Below are positions 1-11,339 of a stretch of 64,000 nucleotides of DNA, piece after piece. The position numbers and the translations under genes are program-made. The notes below the pieces were generated by a model. The model saw only the letters and a list, made by a program, of their open reading frames with translations. It had not been told where the DNA came from and did no database searches. Position 1 is the first letter of the stretch. The number at the start of each line of letters is the position of its first letter. The DNA comes from Henckelia pumila (taxonomy: Eukaryota; Streptophyta; Magnoliopsida; Lamiales; Gesneriaceae). Location of the stretch: the NCBI RefSeq assembly GCF_033568475.1, contig NC_133120.1:81072151-81136150 (forward strand), read 5' to 3'.

Positions 1-1383
1 CGCTTGGGCATTCATTGGTTTCTTTATACATCTCCGGTTCCAGATGTTACCACTTCATCAGGGGAGTTTCATGAAATTGAAGGCGAACCTGAAGAAAGGC
101 GGAGAGCGAGGTTAAATCGTCATATGAGAATGTACGGACGAATGGTAAGATTCGTTCTCAGTTTCATTTAGTCGAGTGTCCTTTTCTCAAATCATGCTTG
201 TTGGTTATTTTTCTAGATCAGCACTATGCTGGCATTTGAAATTTTTAGTATGGGCTTGAGATATTGAAATAGTTGACAACACAAATGCCATCCTACATTT
301 AGAGTTTTATTTTAATTTTTGTTTTTGACTGTTGAATCATGAGGCATCCTACATTGTAGCGATTTTTCCAACATAAGTGAAGTGAAGCTGCATTTCTATC
401 AATTTCTTCATTTCTTTTCGCAATATGTTGTAGCGGCACAAAATAGTTGGTTTTTGCTGTGGCTGGGGGAGGGGGGTCGGGGCTATGAGAATGTCTTTTG
501 CCTTGAAGCCTTCACAAACCATCGATACTCAAAACATTTGCTGCTACATTACAAAAGGTTTATTGGTGTTGAGCTGTTCTACTTGCTTTTGGATGTAATA
601 CTTTTTCTATATTGGGTACGAGAATTCATCATTTCTCTTTCCAGGCTCAAGCACTAGATGACAAGAACCAGCGTGATTTTCAGATTCAGCTCGAGCAGGA
701 AGAGAAACATGTAATAGATGCTGCAAATTTAGAGAAAAGCACTCTGATGAGCACACACAGAGACACTTGCTCATGCATGTGTTGCAGTTACCATTTTCGA
801 GATCACACTTTGTTATAATTTTTAATCGAATCACTTGATTCTCAGAGGCTTGCGGAAACCTTGGACAATGATATACGCCGATGGGCTGCAGGAAAAGAAG
901 GCAATCTACGTGCTTTGTTGTCCTCGTTGCAACAGGTGTGTTTCTAATGCATAATGGCTGGGGTTAATGTGGTTGGCCACTATTATTTTCTGCTTGAAGT
1001 TAAATGTTAGTTGAATATCTGTGCTTCAACTTCATACATAAATATATGCTATTTTGTACAGGTCTTGTGGCCTGAATGTGGTTGGAAACCAGTTTCGTTA
1101 ACATATATGATTACTTCGGACTCGGTGAAGAAGGTCTATAAAAAGGCGACCTTATATGTCCATCCAGACAAGGTTCAACAAAAGGGAGCTAATATCCAAC
1201 AAAAATACATTGCTGAAAAGGTTTTTGATCTTCTCAAGGTACTGCTGCTTAATTATCGTGAATCCACCAATATGTTCTTGGATGAACCCGAATTAGATTC
1301 GTTAAACTGATATTTTCTCACTCGTTCAATGTCGTGTTTCATAGGAAGCATGGAACAAATTTAGCGCAGACGAACTTCGATGA
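1..1383 (+). CDS. Auxilin-like J-domain protein, 3' part (5' end outside window)
   Basis: Exons read as <1-144, 645-710, 846-935, 1062-1238 and 1345-1383; every join is GT-AG and phase 0, giving about 171 C-terminal residues. The first two exons are charged, Arg/Glu-rich linker. The third carries [19 protein letters not shown], typical of the region before the auxilin J domain. The fourth holds the J domain with the HPD tripeptide ([11 protein letters not shown]), and the last exon ends EAWNKF..DELR-stop. In the family the J domain stimulates Hsc70 ATPase to strip clathrin from vesicles in the cytosol. The HPD loop, the key catalytic-contact motif, is intact. The match is closest to plant auxilin-like/auxilin-related proteins rather than JAC1, but the missing N-terminal half prevents a firm ortholog call. 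Confidence 0.9.
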
Positions 1384-1653
1384 GTTAATTGCCGCTCAAG
1401 TTGTGTGAATATAATTGGCATGTTTGTAAGAATGATTGACAGGTACGAGGCAGTGGAAATTTACCACTATGGTTTTCATCATGTGATTCTAAACGATAAC
1501 CTTTTTCACTTGTTTCCTTGTGTATTGCATGTACTTCTTGTAAGAAACTAGAGGTTGATGGATGTCATCTTATTACACTATTTTTTCCCCCGGTAAACCG
1601 TATAACGACCGTTCCACTTGTGTAATATAAGTAGTTCACAATATGGATACAAA

Positions 1654-2110
1654 TAGGGGTGAAAACGAATCGAACTTGTTTGTGAGCTTTTTGAGTTGAC
1701 TCGATAAATATTTGTTTCGTATTTGAACTTATCAAACTCGAGCCAAATTCAAACATGTTTGAATTTTTTTCCGAGTCGAGCTCGAGTCAAAATTATTTTG
1801 TTTGATAGTTCGCGAATAATTCGCGAGACTTAATATTTAATTAATATAATATAATTATTATATAATAAATATATATACATTTCGAATATTTTTGAACATT
1901 TCGAGCTTTTCGAACTATAATATCTGAACAATAGTTCACAAATAGTTCGAATATTTCGAGGCGAATTTCATTTCGACCCGAGTTCGAGCCAAAATATTTG
2001 AAATTATCGAACTTCGAATTGAGCTCGAACTCGAATATACTTATATTAAGTCGAATTCAAGTTTTAAAATTTTACGATTGTTCGATTTTATTCGGTTCAT
2101 TTGAACCCTA
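1654..2110. mobile_element. hAT-type MITE between auxilin-like and beta-propeller genes
   Basis: The element starts TAGGGGTG and ends in its near reverse complement GAACCCTA. It is flanked by GATACAAA (1646-1653) and GATACAAT (2111-2118), a 7/8 match to an 8-bp target duplication. The interior is rich in TCGAG/CTCGA words and has no coding potential. The rest of 1384-2465 holds only the 3' flank of the auxilin-like gene and the presumed promoter of the next gene; I see no other gene there. Confidence 0.7.
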
Positions 2111-2465
2111 GATACAATACATCTGAAGTCATATTTCCAAGCTAAAAACGACCTAAAAAATGGTCCTTCCAATTTTTTCATTTCTTTATCATTTCTTTCT
2201 TTTTAAGGAGATTTCTTTATCATTTTCGCAAGGCTGTGTCATCCAACTTTAAGGTTTTATTTATTTTAAATTTGTACGGGACCAGATGTATAGAATGTTC
2301 TAAATCGGCAGATGTGTAGACTGTGTAGTACAAAGTCCAACACGAGACCTTATCACAAACAGCGGAAGAACTCCCCTCTGCGTCAGCTCTTACGTATCAA
2401 CTTCTTCGCCTTTGATAAATTCAAAGTTCCAACTCTTATCTTTGATCATAATCGTCGTGGAGAAA

Positions 2466-4541
2466 ATGAAGTCCTCGTGCCAAAAGGCGCTGTCTTGCTG
2501 CTTCCTTCTCTTCAGTTTTATAGTATCATCATATCAAATTCAAGTCTCCCATGCTACGCCGGAACACAGCAGCATAGCATTTGCTACGGTGGGGAGACCA
2601 AGATATGCGTTTGATATCTACTCTCTCCGAACATCGGACCCGTCGAAGGAAATCCGTCTCACCGATGGGAATTCCATCAATTTTAATGGCTATTTTGCAT
2701 CGCAGCTCTCTGCGCTCCCTTTCTTGAAGAACTATTCCCTCCCCTCTGTTAACCTTGTGTACGTTACTGAACGCAACGGGTCGACGAGTATATATCTGGA
2801 TGCAGTTCATTTTTCTCTTGGAGTTTCTACTCGGTTTAATCGAGTTCAGATACCATTGGTGGGCGATGAGAAGTTCAACGGCCAGGTTTCGATGAAGGAC
2901 AAGCCGACTTTAGTGGGTCAGAGTTTGGTTTACGTGTCGACCCACGAAAACCCGGGTAAGCCTCGTGCGAGTTGGGCTGCTGTTTACTCGACTCAGTTGA
3001 CTACCGGGTCGACTCTTCGGCTGACCCCGATCGGGGTGGCGGATTTCAGCCCTGCGGTGTCTCCGTCGGGGGCCTGGACCGCGGTTGCGTCGTATGGGGA
3101 AGAGGGTTGGAATGGGAATGTTCAAGAATTAGGTACAGATATATATGTGTTCTCGACTCTTGATGGATCCAACCGGGTCAAGGTGATCGAGCATGGAGGA
3201 TGGCCTAGCTGGGCCGATGATTCGACCTTGTATTTTCACCGAAAATGTGATGATGGGTGGTGGAGTGTTTTCAGGGCAGTTTTGAAGTTGCAAAACGGCC
3301 GATTCCGCTCCGAATCCACCGTGGTGGTCGAAAGACTCACGCCGCCGGGTTTGCACGCTTTCACTCCAGCTGCTTCGGTTACAAACAAGAACTTCATTGC
3401 TGTGGCCACAAGAAGACCCGGATCCGAATATCGGCACATAGAGCTATTCGACGTTGTTTTGAGTGAGTTCATCGAGTTAACCAGAAACATTTCACCCAAT
3501 TCACATCACTTCAACCCGTTTATCTCCCCAGACTCTGCTTTGATCGGGTACCACAAATGCAGAGGAACAAGCAGTGATGGCGGGACCAACGAGTTACATC
3601 TTGAGAGAGTTAATAGTCCATTACCAAGTGTTTCCTTATTCCGTATAGGTGGATCATTTCCCTCGTTTTCACAGGATGGAAAGCGGATCGCTTATGTGAA
3701 CTTCCCCGGTGTTTATGTCATGAATAGTGATGGATCGGGTGCCCGAATGGTTTCTAGTCGATCCGCCTTTTCGACGGCTTGGGATTGGAAGAGGAAAGGA
3801 GTTGTGTACACGAGTGTTGGTCCTACGTTTGCTAGCGAAGCCTCGAAGGTTGATATCGTATCTATCGATGTGGACGATGCTGATTTAAGTTACAAAACCT
3901 TGACCATTGGTGGCGAAAACAATGCCTTCCCTTCGGCCTCGCCGGATGGGAAATGGGTCGTGTTCAGATCCGGTAGGTCTGGTCACAAGAACTTGTACAT
4001 AATGGATGCTTTGGACGGAGAAAAGGCTGCTCTCCATAGGTTAACTAAAGGTCCATGGAGTGATACCATGTGTAATTGGTCACCCGATGGCGACTGGATC
4101 GCCTTTGCATCGGATAGGGAGAATCCCGGTTCGGATAGTTTCGAGTTGTTCAAGATTCACCCAAACGGGACGGGGCTGCAGAAGCTGATACAGAGCGGCT
4201 CGGGTGGTAGAACGAACCACCCGTGGTTCAGTCCGGATGGGAGATACATTGTGTTCACCTCAGATTATGCAGGTGTTTCGGCTGAACCAATATCGAACCC
4301 GCATCATTATCAGCCGTATGGGGATCTTTTCGTGATCAAGTCAGATGGTTCGGAGATCCGTAGATTGACACACAACTCGTACGAGGATGGTACCCCGGCT
4401 TGGGGCCCGAAATCATCAGTAGTAGCTAATGTTGAGTTGTCTGATTCTGAATCATTGTGTTCGTTTGAGGACTGCCACTGGCTAAGCATAAGCACGATTA
4501 AAAGTTTAGGTTCATCAAACGTACAGTGTGCTGAGATCTAA
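2466..4541 (+). CDS. Secreted TolB/DPP6 N-terminal-like beta-propeller protein
   Basis: This is an intronless 691-residue protein. The frame stays open upstream, but the first in-frame ATG is at 2466 (GAAAATGAAG context). It opens a good signal peptide: MKSSC, then a hydrophobic run, with possible cleavage after VSHA. The rest has repeated PD40/TolB-type blades: FPSFSQDGKRIAYV (about 395-410), FPSASPDGKWVVFRSGR (about 495-515), WSPDGDWIAFASDR (about 535-550) and WFSPDGRYIVFTSD (about 580-595), with many DG and D..LYIM turns. Length and layout match the plant family annotated as DPP6 N-terminal domain-like (Arabidopsis At1g21670/80 group, recalled). No peptidase catalytic domain is present, so it is a propeller-only protein, probably secreted or vacuolar and binding an unknown ligand. 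The biochemical function is not established. Confidence 0.88.
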   Translation: MKSSCQKALSCCFLLFSFIVSSYQIQVSHATPEHSSIAFATVGRPRYAFDIYSLRTSDPSKEIRLTDGNSINFNGYFASQLSALPFLKNYSLPSVNLVYVTERNGSTSIYLDAVHFSLGVSTRFNRVQIPLVGDEKFNGQVSMKDKPTLVGQSLVYVSTHENPGKPRASWAAVYSTQLTTGSTLRLTPIGVADFSPAVSPSGAWTAVASYGEEGWNGNVQELGTDIYVFSTLDGSNRVKVIEHGGWPSWADDSTLYFHRKCDDGWWSVFRAVLKLQNGRFRSESTVVVERLTPPGLHAFTPAASVTNKNFIAVATRRPGSEYRHIELFDVVLSEFIELTRNISPNSHHFNPFISPDSALIGYHKCRGTSSDGGTNELHLERVNSPLPSVSLFRIGGSFPSFSQDGKRIAYVNFPGVYVMNSDGSGARMVSSRSAFSTAWDWKRKGVVYTSVGPTFASEASKVDIVSIDVDDADLSYKTLTIGGENNAFPSASPDGKWVVFRSGRSGHKNLYIMDALDGEKAALHRLTKGPWSDTMCNWSPDGDWIAFASDRENPGSDSFELFKIHPNGTGLQKLIQSGSGGRTNHPWFSPDGRYIVFTSDYAGVSAEPISNPHHYQPYGDLFVIKSDGSEIRRLTHNSYEDGTPAWGPKSSVVANVELSDSESLCSFEDCHWLSISTIKSLGSSNVQCAEI

Positions 4542-5028
4542 GTTGACCATATATATTTTGTGGGTCATCTGTTAAAATAAAAATCTTGGTTTTGTTTCCT
4601 ACCAGTGTGATGTAAACTTCATAAATAAAAACATGTTACTGATGTTTATGAGTAAAATATCCAAAATTTTGGTTAATCTCAACACAACCAAAAAAAAAAA
4701 AAATATTTTTATTTCGGTTTGGTTTGTTTGATTTTAATTTTTGAATTAAATCGTTGGGAAATTTGTTTTTTTTCGTTAACTTGCCTAGTTTTTGTTTTTG
4801 ATCAATTAGTTTTTCAAAGTTTTGTTTTGACATGATAATTTTTAGTTTTTTTTATTATTTTGATTCAATTGCTGATGTAAGATCGAAAAATATTTACATG
4901 ACATCTAAAATGATAACGTGATATCGAAAAATTTATATGTCAAATGATCACGTCAGCAATTGATTCAAAATAATCAAAAATTAAAAATTAGTATATAAAA
5001 ATCAAAGTTTGAAAAGTTAATATACCAA

Positions 5029-5689
5029 CAGAGCCAGACCTATTGCGAGGCCAATGAGGCCATGGCCTTAGGGCCCGACCCAGTAATGGGCCCAAAATTT
5101 TTTAAATTATATATATATATTTGGTTAATGAATTAGAATATATTTAGAGAAGTTAAAGAGTGAATATTATAAATAGCTTCATGAAATCTTATACAAAACT
5201 TCAACAATTTTTGAGTCACGATAGACGTTCAGACATTATTGGTGATGAGTTTTTTTTTAGAGTTGATGGTTGTGAGATGTTATTTAACAAATGAAAAAAG
5301 AGCAATTGATATACTTCAGGTTTTGGCGAAACTGCATAATTTATTCCCAAATACTTGTTGAAGTTAATCAAGAATTATCTTCGGTCAACAATGTCGTATG
5401 ATAAATTAAATGGGCTAGCTATGTTGTCAATTGAGAAAGAAATGGTCCGACAATTGGATTATACAGATTTGATAAATATTTTACCTCTAAACGGTTGACG
5501 AGTAGTATTTATGTAGTTATTCAAATATTTTTTGACTTTTCGTTTACGAAATATATTGTTTATGGTATATTTATATATTGTTTAGTGTATATGTCATTTG
5601 CGAATTAAATTTTACAGTTATTTGCCGCAACAAGAGGGCCCACTTTTCATATACCGCCTCAGATCTGGTTGATCATAGGTACGGCTCTG
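5029..5689 (+). mobile_element. Internally deleted hAT transposon with intact 8-bp target duplication
   Basis: The ends are CAGAGCCAGACCT (5029-5041) and AGGTACGGCTCTG (5677-5689), 11/13 complementary. Perfect 8-bp direct repeats TATACCAA lie at 5021-5028 and 5690-5697. CA..TG termini with an 8-bp duplication are the hAT hallmark. The interior holds a remnant of a ZMYM/hAT transposase C-terminus (see the pseudogene entry). At 661 bp it is far shorter than an autonomous hAT (usually 2.5-4 kb), so it is a deletion derivative mobilised in trans. Confidence 0.85.
5361..5498 (+). pseudogene. hAT transposase C-terminal (dimerisation region) remnant
   Basis: The frame from 5361 to the stop at 5496-5498 reads K-L-I-K-N-Y-L-R-S-T-M-S, then LNGLAMLSIEKEM and LDYTDLI. 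This is the conserved end of hAT/zinc-finger MYM-type transposases (R-L-N-x-L-A-x-L-S-I-E). Upstream, about 5240-5350, another frame reads like LMVVRCYLTNEKRAIDILQV, so frameshifts separate the pieces. No catalytic core remains. It lies wholly inside the hAT element at 5029-5689. Confidence 0.7.
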
Positions 5690-5740
5690 TATACCAAAAT
5701 AAAAAATGAAAAGTTAGTGGATAAAACAAATATGAAGGTG

Positions 5741-6935
5741 TTTGGCTGAACTTATAAGCTCTATAAAACAACTTATAAATTGTTTTGGTTGTGTGAATCC
5801 TCTGCTGTCCAGAGGAAAAATCACCCCATGCTGTAGCCATCAAACATTTTCGTTTGATGGTCTTCCTTCCTTTATGTTCTTTTTAATACAAATTTTCTCT
5901 TTTATTTTAATTTGGGTTTTTTGATTAAAAAAATTTGGTTTTTTTGGTAAAAATATAGGTTCTAAATTTTGGTTCGTTGAATTCATTAATTACAAATCAA
6001 TAAAAATAATAACTAGTTTCGGTATATTAAAATTTTTTATGTATACTTAATATCGATTGTACCGAAATTTAAATGAAAATAATATCTCTTGGTATATCAA
6101 AAATTTTTATATGTATAATTTGTATACCTATTATATTGAAATTTTGGAAGTATATACAATTCTATATGAAAAACAAACTTGTATATTTTTTAGATTATAA
6201 ATATATTGTTTAAAAATATTATATATTTTTATTTATATATATTTTTTGGTATTTTGATATGTATCAAAATTTTTAAATTTGATATCATACCAAAATTGTT
6301 AATTGATAAAAATATTATTATTAATATAATAATATTTGATATTTAAAATATTGATTTAACTTTATAACTGTATATATGATTTCATATAAATAAATTTAAT
6401 AATAAATTAATATATATAATTATTTTAAAATTTATCTTTTAATTAAATATTTTTAAAATTTAATTTTTAAGTTAAACTAATAATTAATTTCGTTATTTAC
6501 CGAATTTTTCGATAAGAAAACGGTATGAAATTTGAAAATATATAATATTTTTAAATATTTAAGTTTTTTCATTTTAAATGATATACACCAATATCGTACC
6601 GAAATTTTTGTATAATCGATATGCTAATTATGCATATTAAAATTTCGATATATCGAGATTGATTACTATTTTTATTCATTTTATCGGAATTAATTAATTC
6701 AAGAGACTAAAATTTGGAACACATGTTTTTATAAGCCAAATTAAATTAAAAACAGATTTTTTTTAGAAAAAAATAAAAAAAGAAAAAATGAAGGAAGGCT
6801 ATCAAACGTTGTCGTTTGATGGCCGCAACATGGGGTGCGGTTTTCTCTGCACAATAGAGGATCCACACCTCTGTTTTGGAGCTTATAAATTTTTAAATTT
6901 TGTTTGGTAAAAAAATTTCCAAACATCTTATAAGT
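5741..6935. mobile_element. About 1.2-kb inverted-repeat element with AT-rich core
   Basis: The left arm (about 5741-5880) and right arm (about 6770-6930) are reverse complements at roughly 75%. Shared blocks include GTGTTTGG, TTATAAGCTC, GGATCCTCT-like, CACCCCATG and CTTCCTTC. Each arm carries its own small palindrome, CCATCAAAC...GTTTGATGG. The core, about 5890-6740, is AT-rich with repeated GGTATAT..AAAATTTTTAT words and no reading frame. Exact ends and target duplication could not be fixed. Non-autonomous TIR element, superfamily unknown. Confidence 0.6.
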
Positions 6936-7319
6936 TGAAAAAGATCTTATTTTAACATTTAATCTCTCCAAAATATGTTTAAATATTTTCATAAATTCCC
7001 ATTATCCTACACCCATTAAATATTAAATATTATTTTTAAAAAAATTTCCAAATCACATAAAATTTTCTAAATTAAAATATTAAAATAGTTTTATATTTTC
7101 AATATAAATTTATTCTAAAACTATTTTCCTATATGTATAACTCGAAACATTATCTTCATAACATTATACCTTTTTTAATAATTTTGTTCATCCCTAATTT
7201 TTGGTAATATTATCTAGGTTTGATATGTCAAAAAATCAATTTACAAATATAACCATAGTTATCCTAAGTTCCTAACTACATTTGAACGACGCGAAATACC
7301 TCAATTGGACCTCTTTAAA

Positions 7320-7450
7320 ACTGATCTGGCTATTGGGCCTTCTCCCTTTTCCATAAATTATAGGACAATCATATTTCTCTTTTGCGGCCCAACATGATTT
7401 AGATCCATCTCCTGGTTATCTTCGTGGCCCAACATTTCAAACATCGATGT
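7320..7450 (+). promoter_or_regulatory. Site II (TGGGCC/GGCCCA)-rich promoter-like segment
   Basis: Three site II words fall within 100 bp: TGGGCC at 7334-7339, GGCCCA at 7386-7391 and GGCCCA at 7426-7431. A fourth, GGCCCA at 9448-9453, lies further on. Such clusters are typical of plant housekeeping/TCP-bound promoters. No coding exon follows until 11340, so the natural reading is a promoter for a transcript with a long 5' leader intron feeding the gene at 11340-12459. An unrecognised non-coding transcript is the alternative. This is inference from motifs only. Confidence 0.35.
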
Positions 7451-10400
7451 TACCCGCGCGATCATGCTTCCCATGTTTATCCATTCTTCTTCCTCCAGAT
7501 AATCAGATGCTACACTTGAATCAGAGTCGAATTCCCCTTGTTTATGCTGTAGCGGGCGCTGAAATTCCTTGTTCGTAACTAGAGCTTTTCGATTTCTTCC
7601 TGCTACTTTCGAGGAAGTCTTTTTCCCCTTCGGACATCACTCCAGAATATTGTTTGGTTGCTTTTATATGCGGTAATTTTCGTTTCTTGGTTTAAAATCC
7701 GGATTTGAATTTTCTTTGTCGCGTTCTTAAACACCGAATATGATTTGTGTATATATGGTCTGCGCAAACCAACTGTTTGTAGAAATTTCACTGTCATATT
7801 ATAGGGTACTGACAATTTATGCTTATCTTTTAGTTTTGGTGATATGTTCGATCAATTTTCAAATGCTATTGTTCTAAAATTTACTTTTTTTTGTTTCTTT
7901 TCACGGGGTTGAAAGATTTTTAAGTGCTGGTTTGCAAAATAAGTAATGTATCACTGATTAAGAACCTTACTTGTGATGGTGTCTGTTGCTAATCGGATTG
8001 TATTGTTGAACTCAGAAGTTGCTGGATGCTAGGGGGGTAAATTGTAGCACGAGACATGAGCAATTGTGTGAGATAGATAATGGTTTGGTAGAATTTTTAA
8101 CGTAATTGAGTCAGCCAAGTTTAAACTTAATCGTGTCATCCAATGCTAGCTCCTTATTCTCCTGCAGCAACAACTTTTTAGCACTTTTAAGATGTAAACT
8201 GGTATTACATTGAGGATTTTGCTAATACTTGCATTGATTCTAGTTTATTTTGGATGTGAGATATGTAGAAGTAAAAGTGATGCATTTGAAGTATCGTGAT
8301 GGTCTCATCAATGAATGAAGTCTTGGTTGTTCCGACCAACATATGCTTTATTTCAATCATGCATACTGTCCATCTGCATATTTTCTACCTTCACTGCCCT
8401 AAAACAAGTTATGCAATTGATTGTCGTTTATATTTATCTTATCGGGAATATTTGTTTATTTCTGTCTGCTTTTAGATTAAAGCTAAAGCATGAAAAAATA
8501 AAGTGCAATGGAGATTGCAAGAAAATCATAGCATGACATTGATTTCTTTATATCATATGGTGTAGCTTTGTTAAAGTAAATTTTTTTCAAGTTTTTAAGA
8601 ATTAACTTATTTTCAATTATAGATGAAGTGAGCAACAAATATAGTCATCGGTGATAATCCAAATCTACCTATGTCAATCTAGCCAAGGCAATTGCATTTA
8701 TATTTGTTGTCGTCTTTAGTCTAAATATTTGTCATAGCCTATGAGTTTGGTTCTGTTAGAAAAATTGTCAATTTGCTGTTTTTCTGTCGTTGATATAAAA
8801 TTTGTGTGCGTATTGCAGAAGTACATGCAGCAACATGAGTTTTAGCTCTCTGCTCTTAAGATGTGCATTTTTTTTTGTGTACCGACAGGTCTATTTTATA
8901 ATGTAATCAAGTTCTATTGGTCATTGTTATTTTTATACTTCATAAACATATATATTAAATTTATTCATATTTATTTTCAGATTTACAAAGCATAAGTGAA
9001 CTTCATATTTCTTTTAAGATCAAATCAGTTGTTTTCACATAAATAGTTGTAATAACGCATCAAAATTTAAACTTTGGTAGTAGATTAGAGGCCTTTATGT
9101 TCGTTAAATTTTCTTTCTTTTTTCAGTTATTGTTTTTAAGTTTTTATTTATTATTTATTTATCTTTGCATAGATCTTATAAACTTGTTTTGGCAGAGGTA
9201 CACTGTTAGGATCTAATTCTCCTAGCACGTGTTCAATTCTACAAATATTAATAATAACTAATAGAAAAGGAAGACATATTTACTCACATGTAATATGAAA
9301 TATCCTTACTATTTAATAATAGCTAAACAGATTAAAAAAACTGTTATGATCAAACTAATGTATAGACTAAATTATCCATATTAAACATTCATAATTACAA
9401 ACAAACTTAAGTTGCAAAACCCGGACCCAAATTTGTCTTCAACTCAAGGCCCATTCGCGTCTTCCTCTTCACTGCCATAAAGCAGTTTTCTCACCCAAAA
9501 ATATCTCAACTTCTATTCCTTCACACATTGTTTCACGATTTCATATCCTTCGCACATTGTTCCGATCTAGGTATGTGGTTTAATTTCCTTCCAAATTAAT
9601 GGGATAATTTTGCTGCTTCGATTTTTTTTTGGTTCTTTTTTTTGTGTTACGTGGGTTAATTTCTTTCCTTATTCTTAATTTTTTTTTTTCAGTCAAAGGA
9701 TGGTGATATACGAATAGTGATCTCTATTTTTGCATATCACTGCTACTCAAGTAAGTTGCTTTGAACCTGTTTGATTAAATGTGCAAAAGAAAACTCCATG
9801 CAACAAAATTTTCGTCAATCGTGTTGTTCAACTCTTTCCTTTTCATCTTACAGGGAGGATTCAAGCCTTCATTCTGAATTTTGAATTTCCTCCTCAAGTT
9901 CGTTGTATCAGTTGACTACGCTGGCTGTGTTGTTACACTTTTTCGTTCTCATCATTCATGGAGGATTGCTTGGCCTCTCGCACCCCTCTCTCATTTAACA
10001 GTAATTGCTTCTTTTGAAAATTTACCATTTTCTTTTGCAACTTTCTTGCTAATTGATTCAGTGCATTGTTTTGAATTAGGTTGCAAATATTACGAAATAA
10101 GGCCACTTTTTAATTTGTTAAAGTTAAACATGTGAATAACTAATTTAATTCCGAACTTTTTGTTGCTACAGTTTTTTTAATTTGGTCTTATGTTGATATC
10201 TTCAGTAATTTGTGCTAATTCTCCTTCAGACTTTTTACGTAAGGTTTAGTTTGTATTTTAAATTTAAGAGTTTTTTTGTATATGAATCTGTAGTCTGTAC
10301 ACTTTCGTGTTTTTTTTTCTGTTTCTCTAAACTCTTTGTTATTTTTCTTCGTTTCAACTTGATGATTTTTGCAGTTAACTATAGTCTATAGATTCTTTTC

Positions 10401-11339
10401 CGGATAATAATTTTCAAATATTGAAACATGTTTTATTGTGAGTCTCCTATAGAAACATTATGTTTCTATTTCTTACTTTTTAAGTATCATTTTACAGTTT
10501 AAAGTACTCATTCATATTGGTTAGGTTGTTCTATATATTTGTTCTTCTCATTGGTAACATATTTTATTTTTAATGTTTGATGGCTACTTTTATTTATTCT
10601 AATATGAATAATATTTATTTATTTCCAAGTAAATAATATACATGTCGTTATTATTGTATATTTCTCTTATATTATTTATTTTATTATTATATTATTTCTC
10701 AATGTTGCAGAAAGACAATCACAAGTAGCACATTAACGGAAATACATTATTTAGGTTAAAATATTAGTACAAAAGTTGGTGTTTGAATTATTTTATTAAT
10801 TATTTTATTTTTTGTCATTTCACAATATGTAAGTAGTGAAATTTCATAATTAAATTGTGTCACATTGTTAAATATTTATCCTTGAAAATTTCTCTAATTT
10901 AAGTTCTTCAAATGTTGTAAGGTAGAACACATATCGTTCATGAATGAATTTGTTTTTGTTTTGACCAAAGATAATTTGTTCGGTGTATCACATTTTTTTT
11001 TTTTTGAGAATCAGTGTATCACATTGATTTCATAGAACAACCAACAAAAAAAAAGTATTTATATTTGTGCATTATGTAACACACGTGTGCTCTGAGACTA
11101 GTAATATGAGAATTATCTCAGCCAAGTATAAAATCCTTCTACAAGAAGAAGGAAGAATGAAATAAGTTGTGCAAAACTCGTATTTGGGGTGTAAAAATTT
11201 GAAAATGGAAAAATGGGACACAGATTTGATGAGTTGAAATTATTCTTATTGGGATTTCTGTTTAAGCAAAAAAGCCATTAATTTTTTTTTAATTGTTTCA
11301 GAAAATATTTTTTAGGAAGCAGTTCGTGGCTACTAATCA
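7451..11339 (+). other. Non-coding stretch, possible spliced 5' leader
   Basis: I see no protein-coding exon. Possible leader exons end at plausible donors: about 7450-7671 (ends TATGCG before GTAATT), about 9425-9572 (ends GATCTAG before GTATGT), and about 9693-9750 between a TTTTTTTCAG acceptor and GTAAGT. An acceptor TTGTTTCAG at about 11300 would start the exon holding the ATG at 11340. The rest is T-rich, intron-like sequence. A Helitron-like CTAG-T with a preceding CACACGTGTG palindrome lies at 11080-11102. Confidence 0.3.

Larger units (their letters stand above)
4761..5730. mobile_element. AT-rich foldback element interrupted by a hAT element
   Basis: The arm at about 4761-4877 is the imperfect reverse complement of about 4950-5020 continued at 5698-5730. 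Shared words are CAATTGCTGA/TCAGCAATTG and TTTTTCAAAG/CTTTGAAAA-like runs. The right arm is split by the hAT element at 5029-5689; removing that element and one target copy restores arm continuity. A related foldback lies at about 33.87-34.14 kb. There is no coding potential. Confidence 0.55.

Noticed and set aside
2412-2465. Longer N-terminus for the beta-propeller protein
   Set aside because: The frame is open upstream, but the codon at 2412 is TTG; the first ATG is 2466 and it opens a proper signal peptide.
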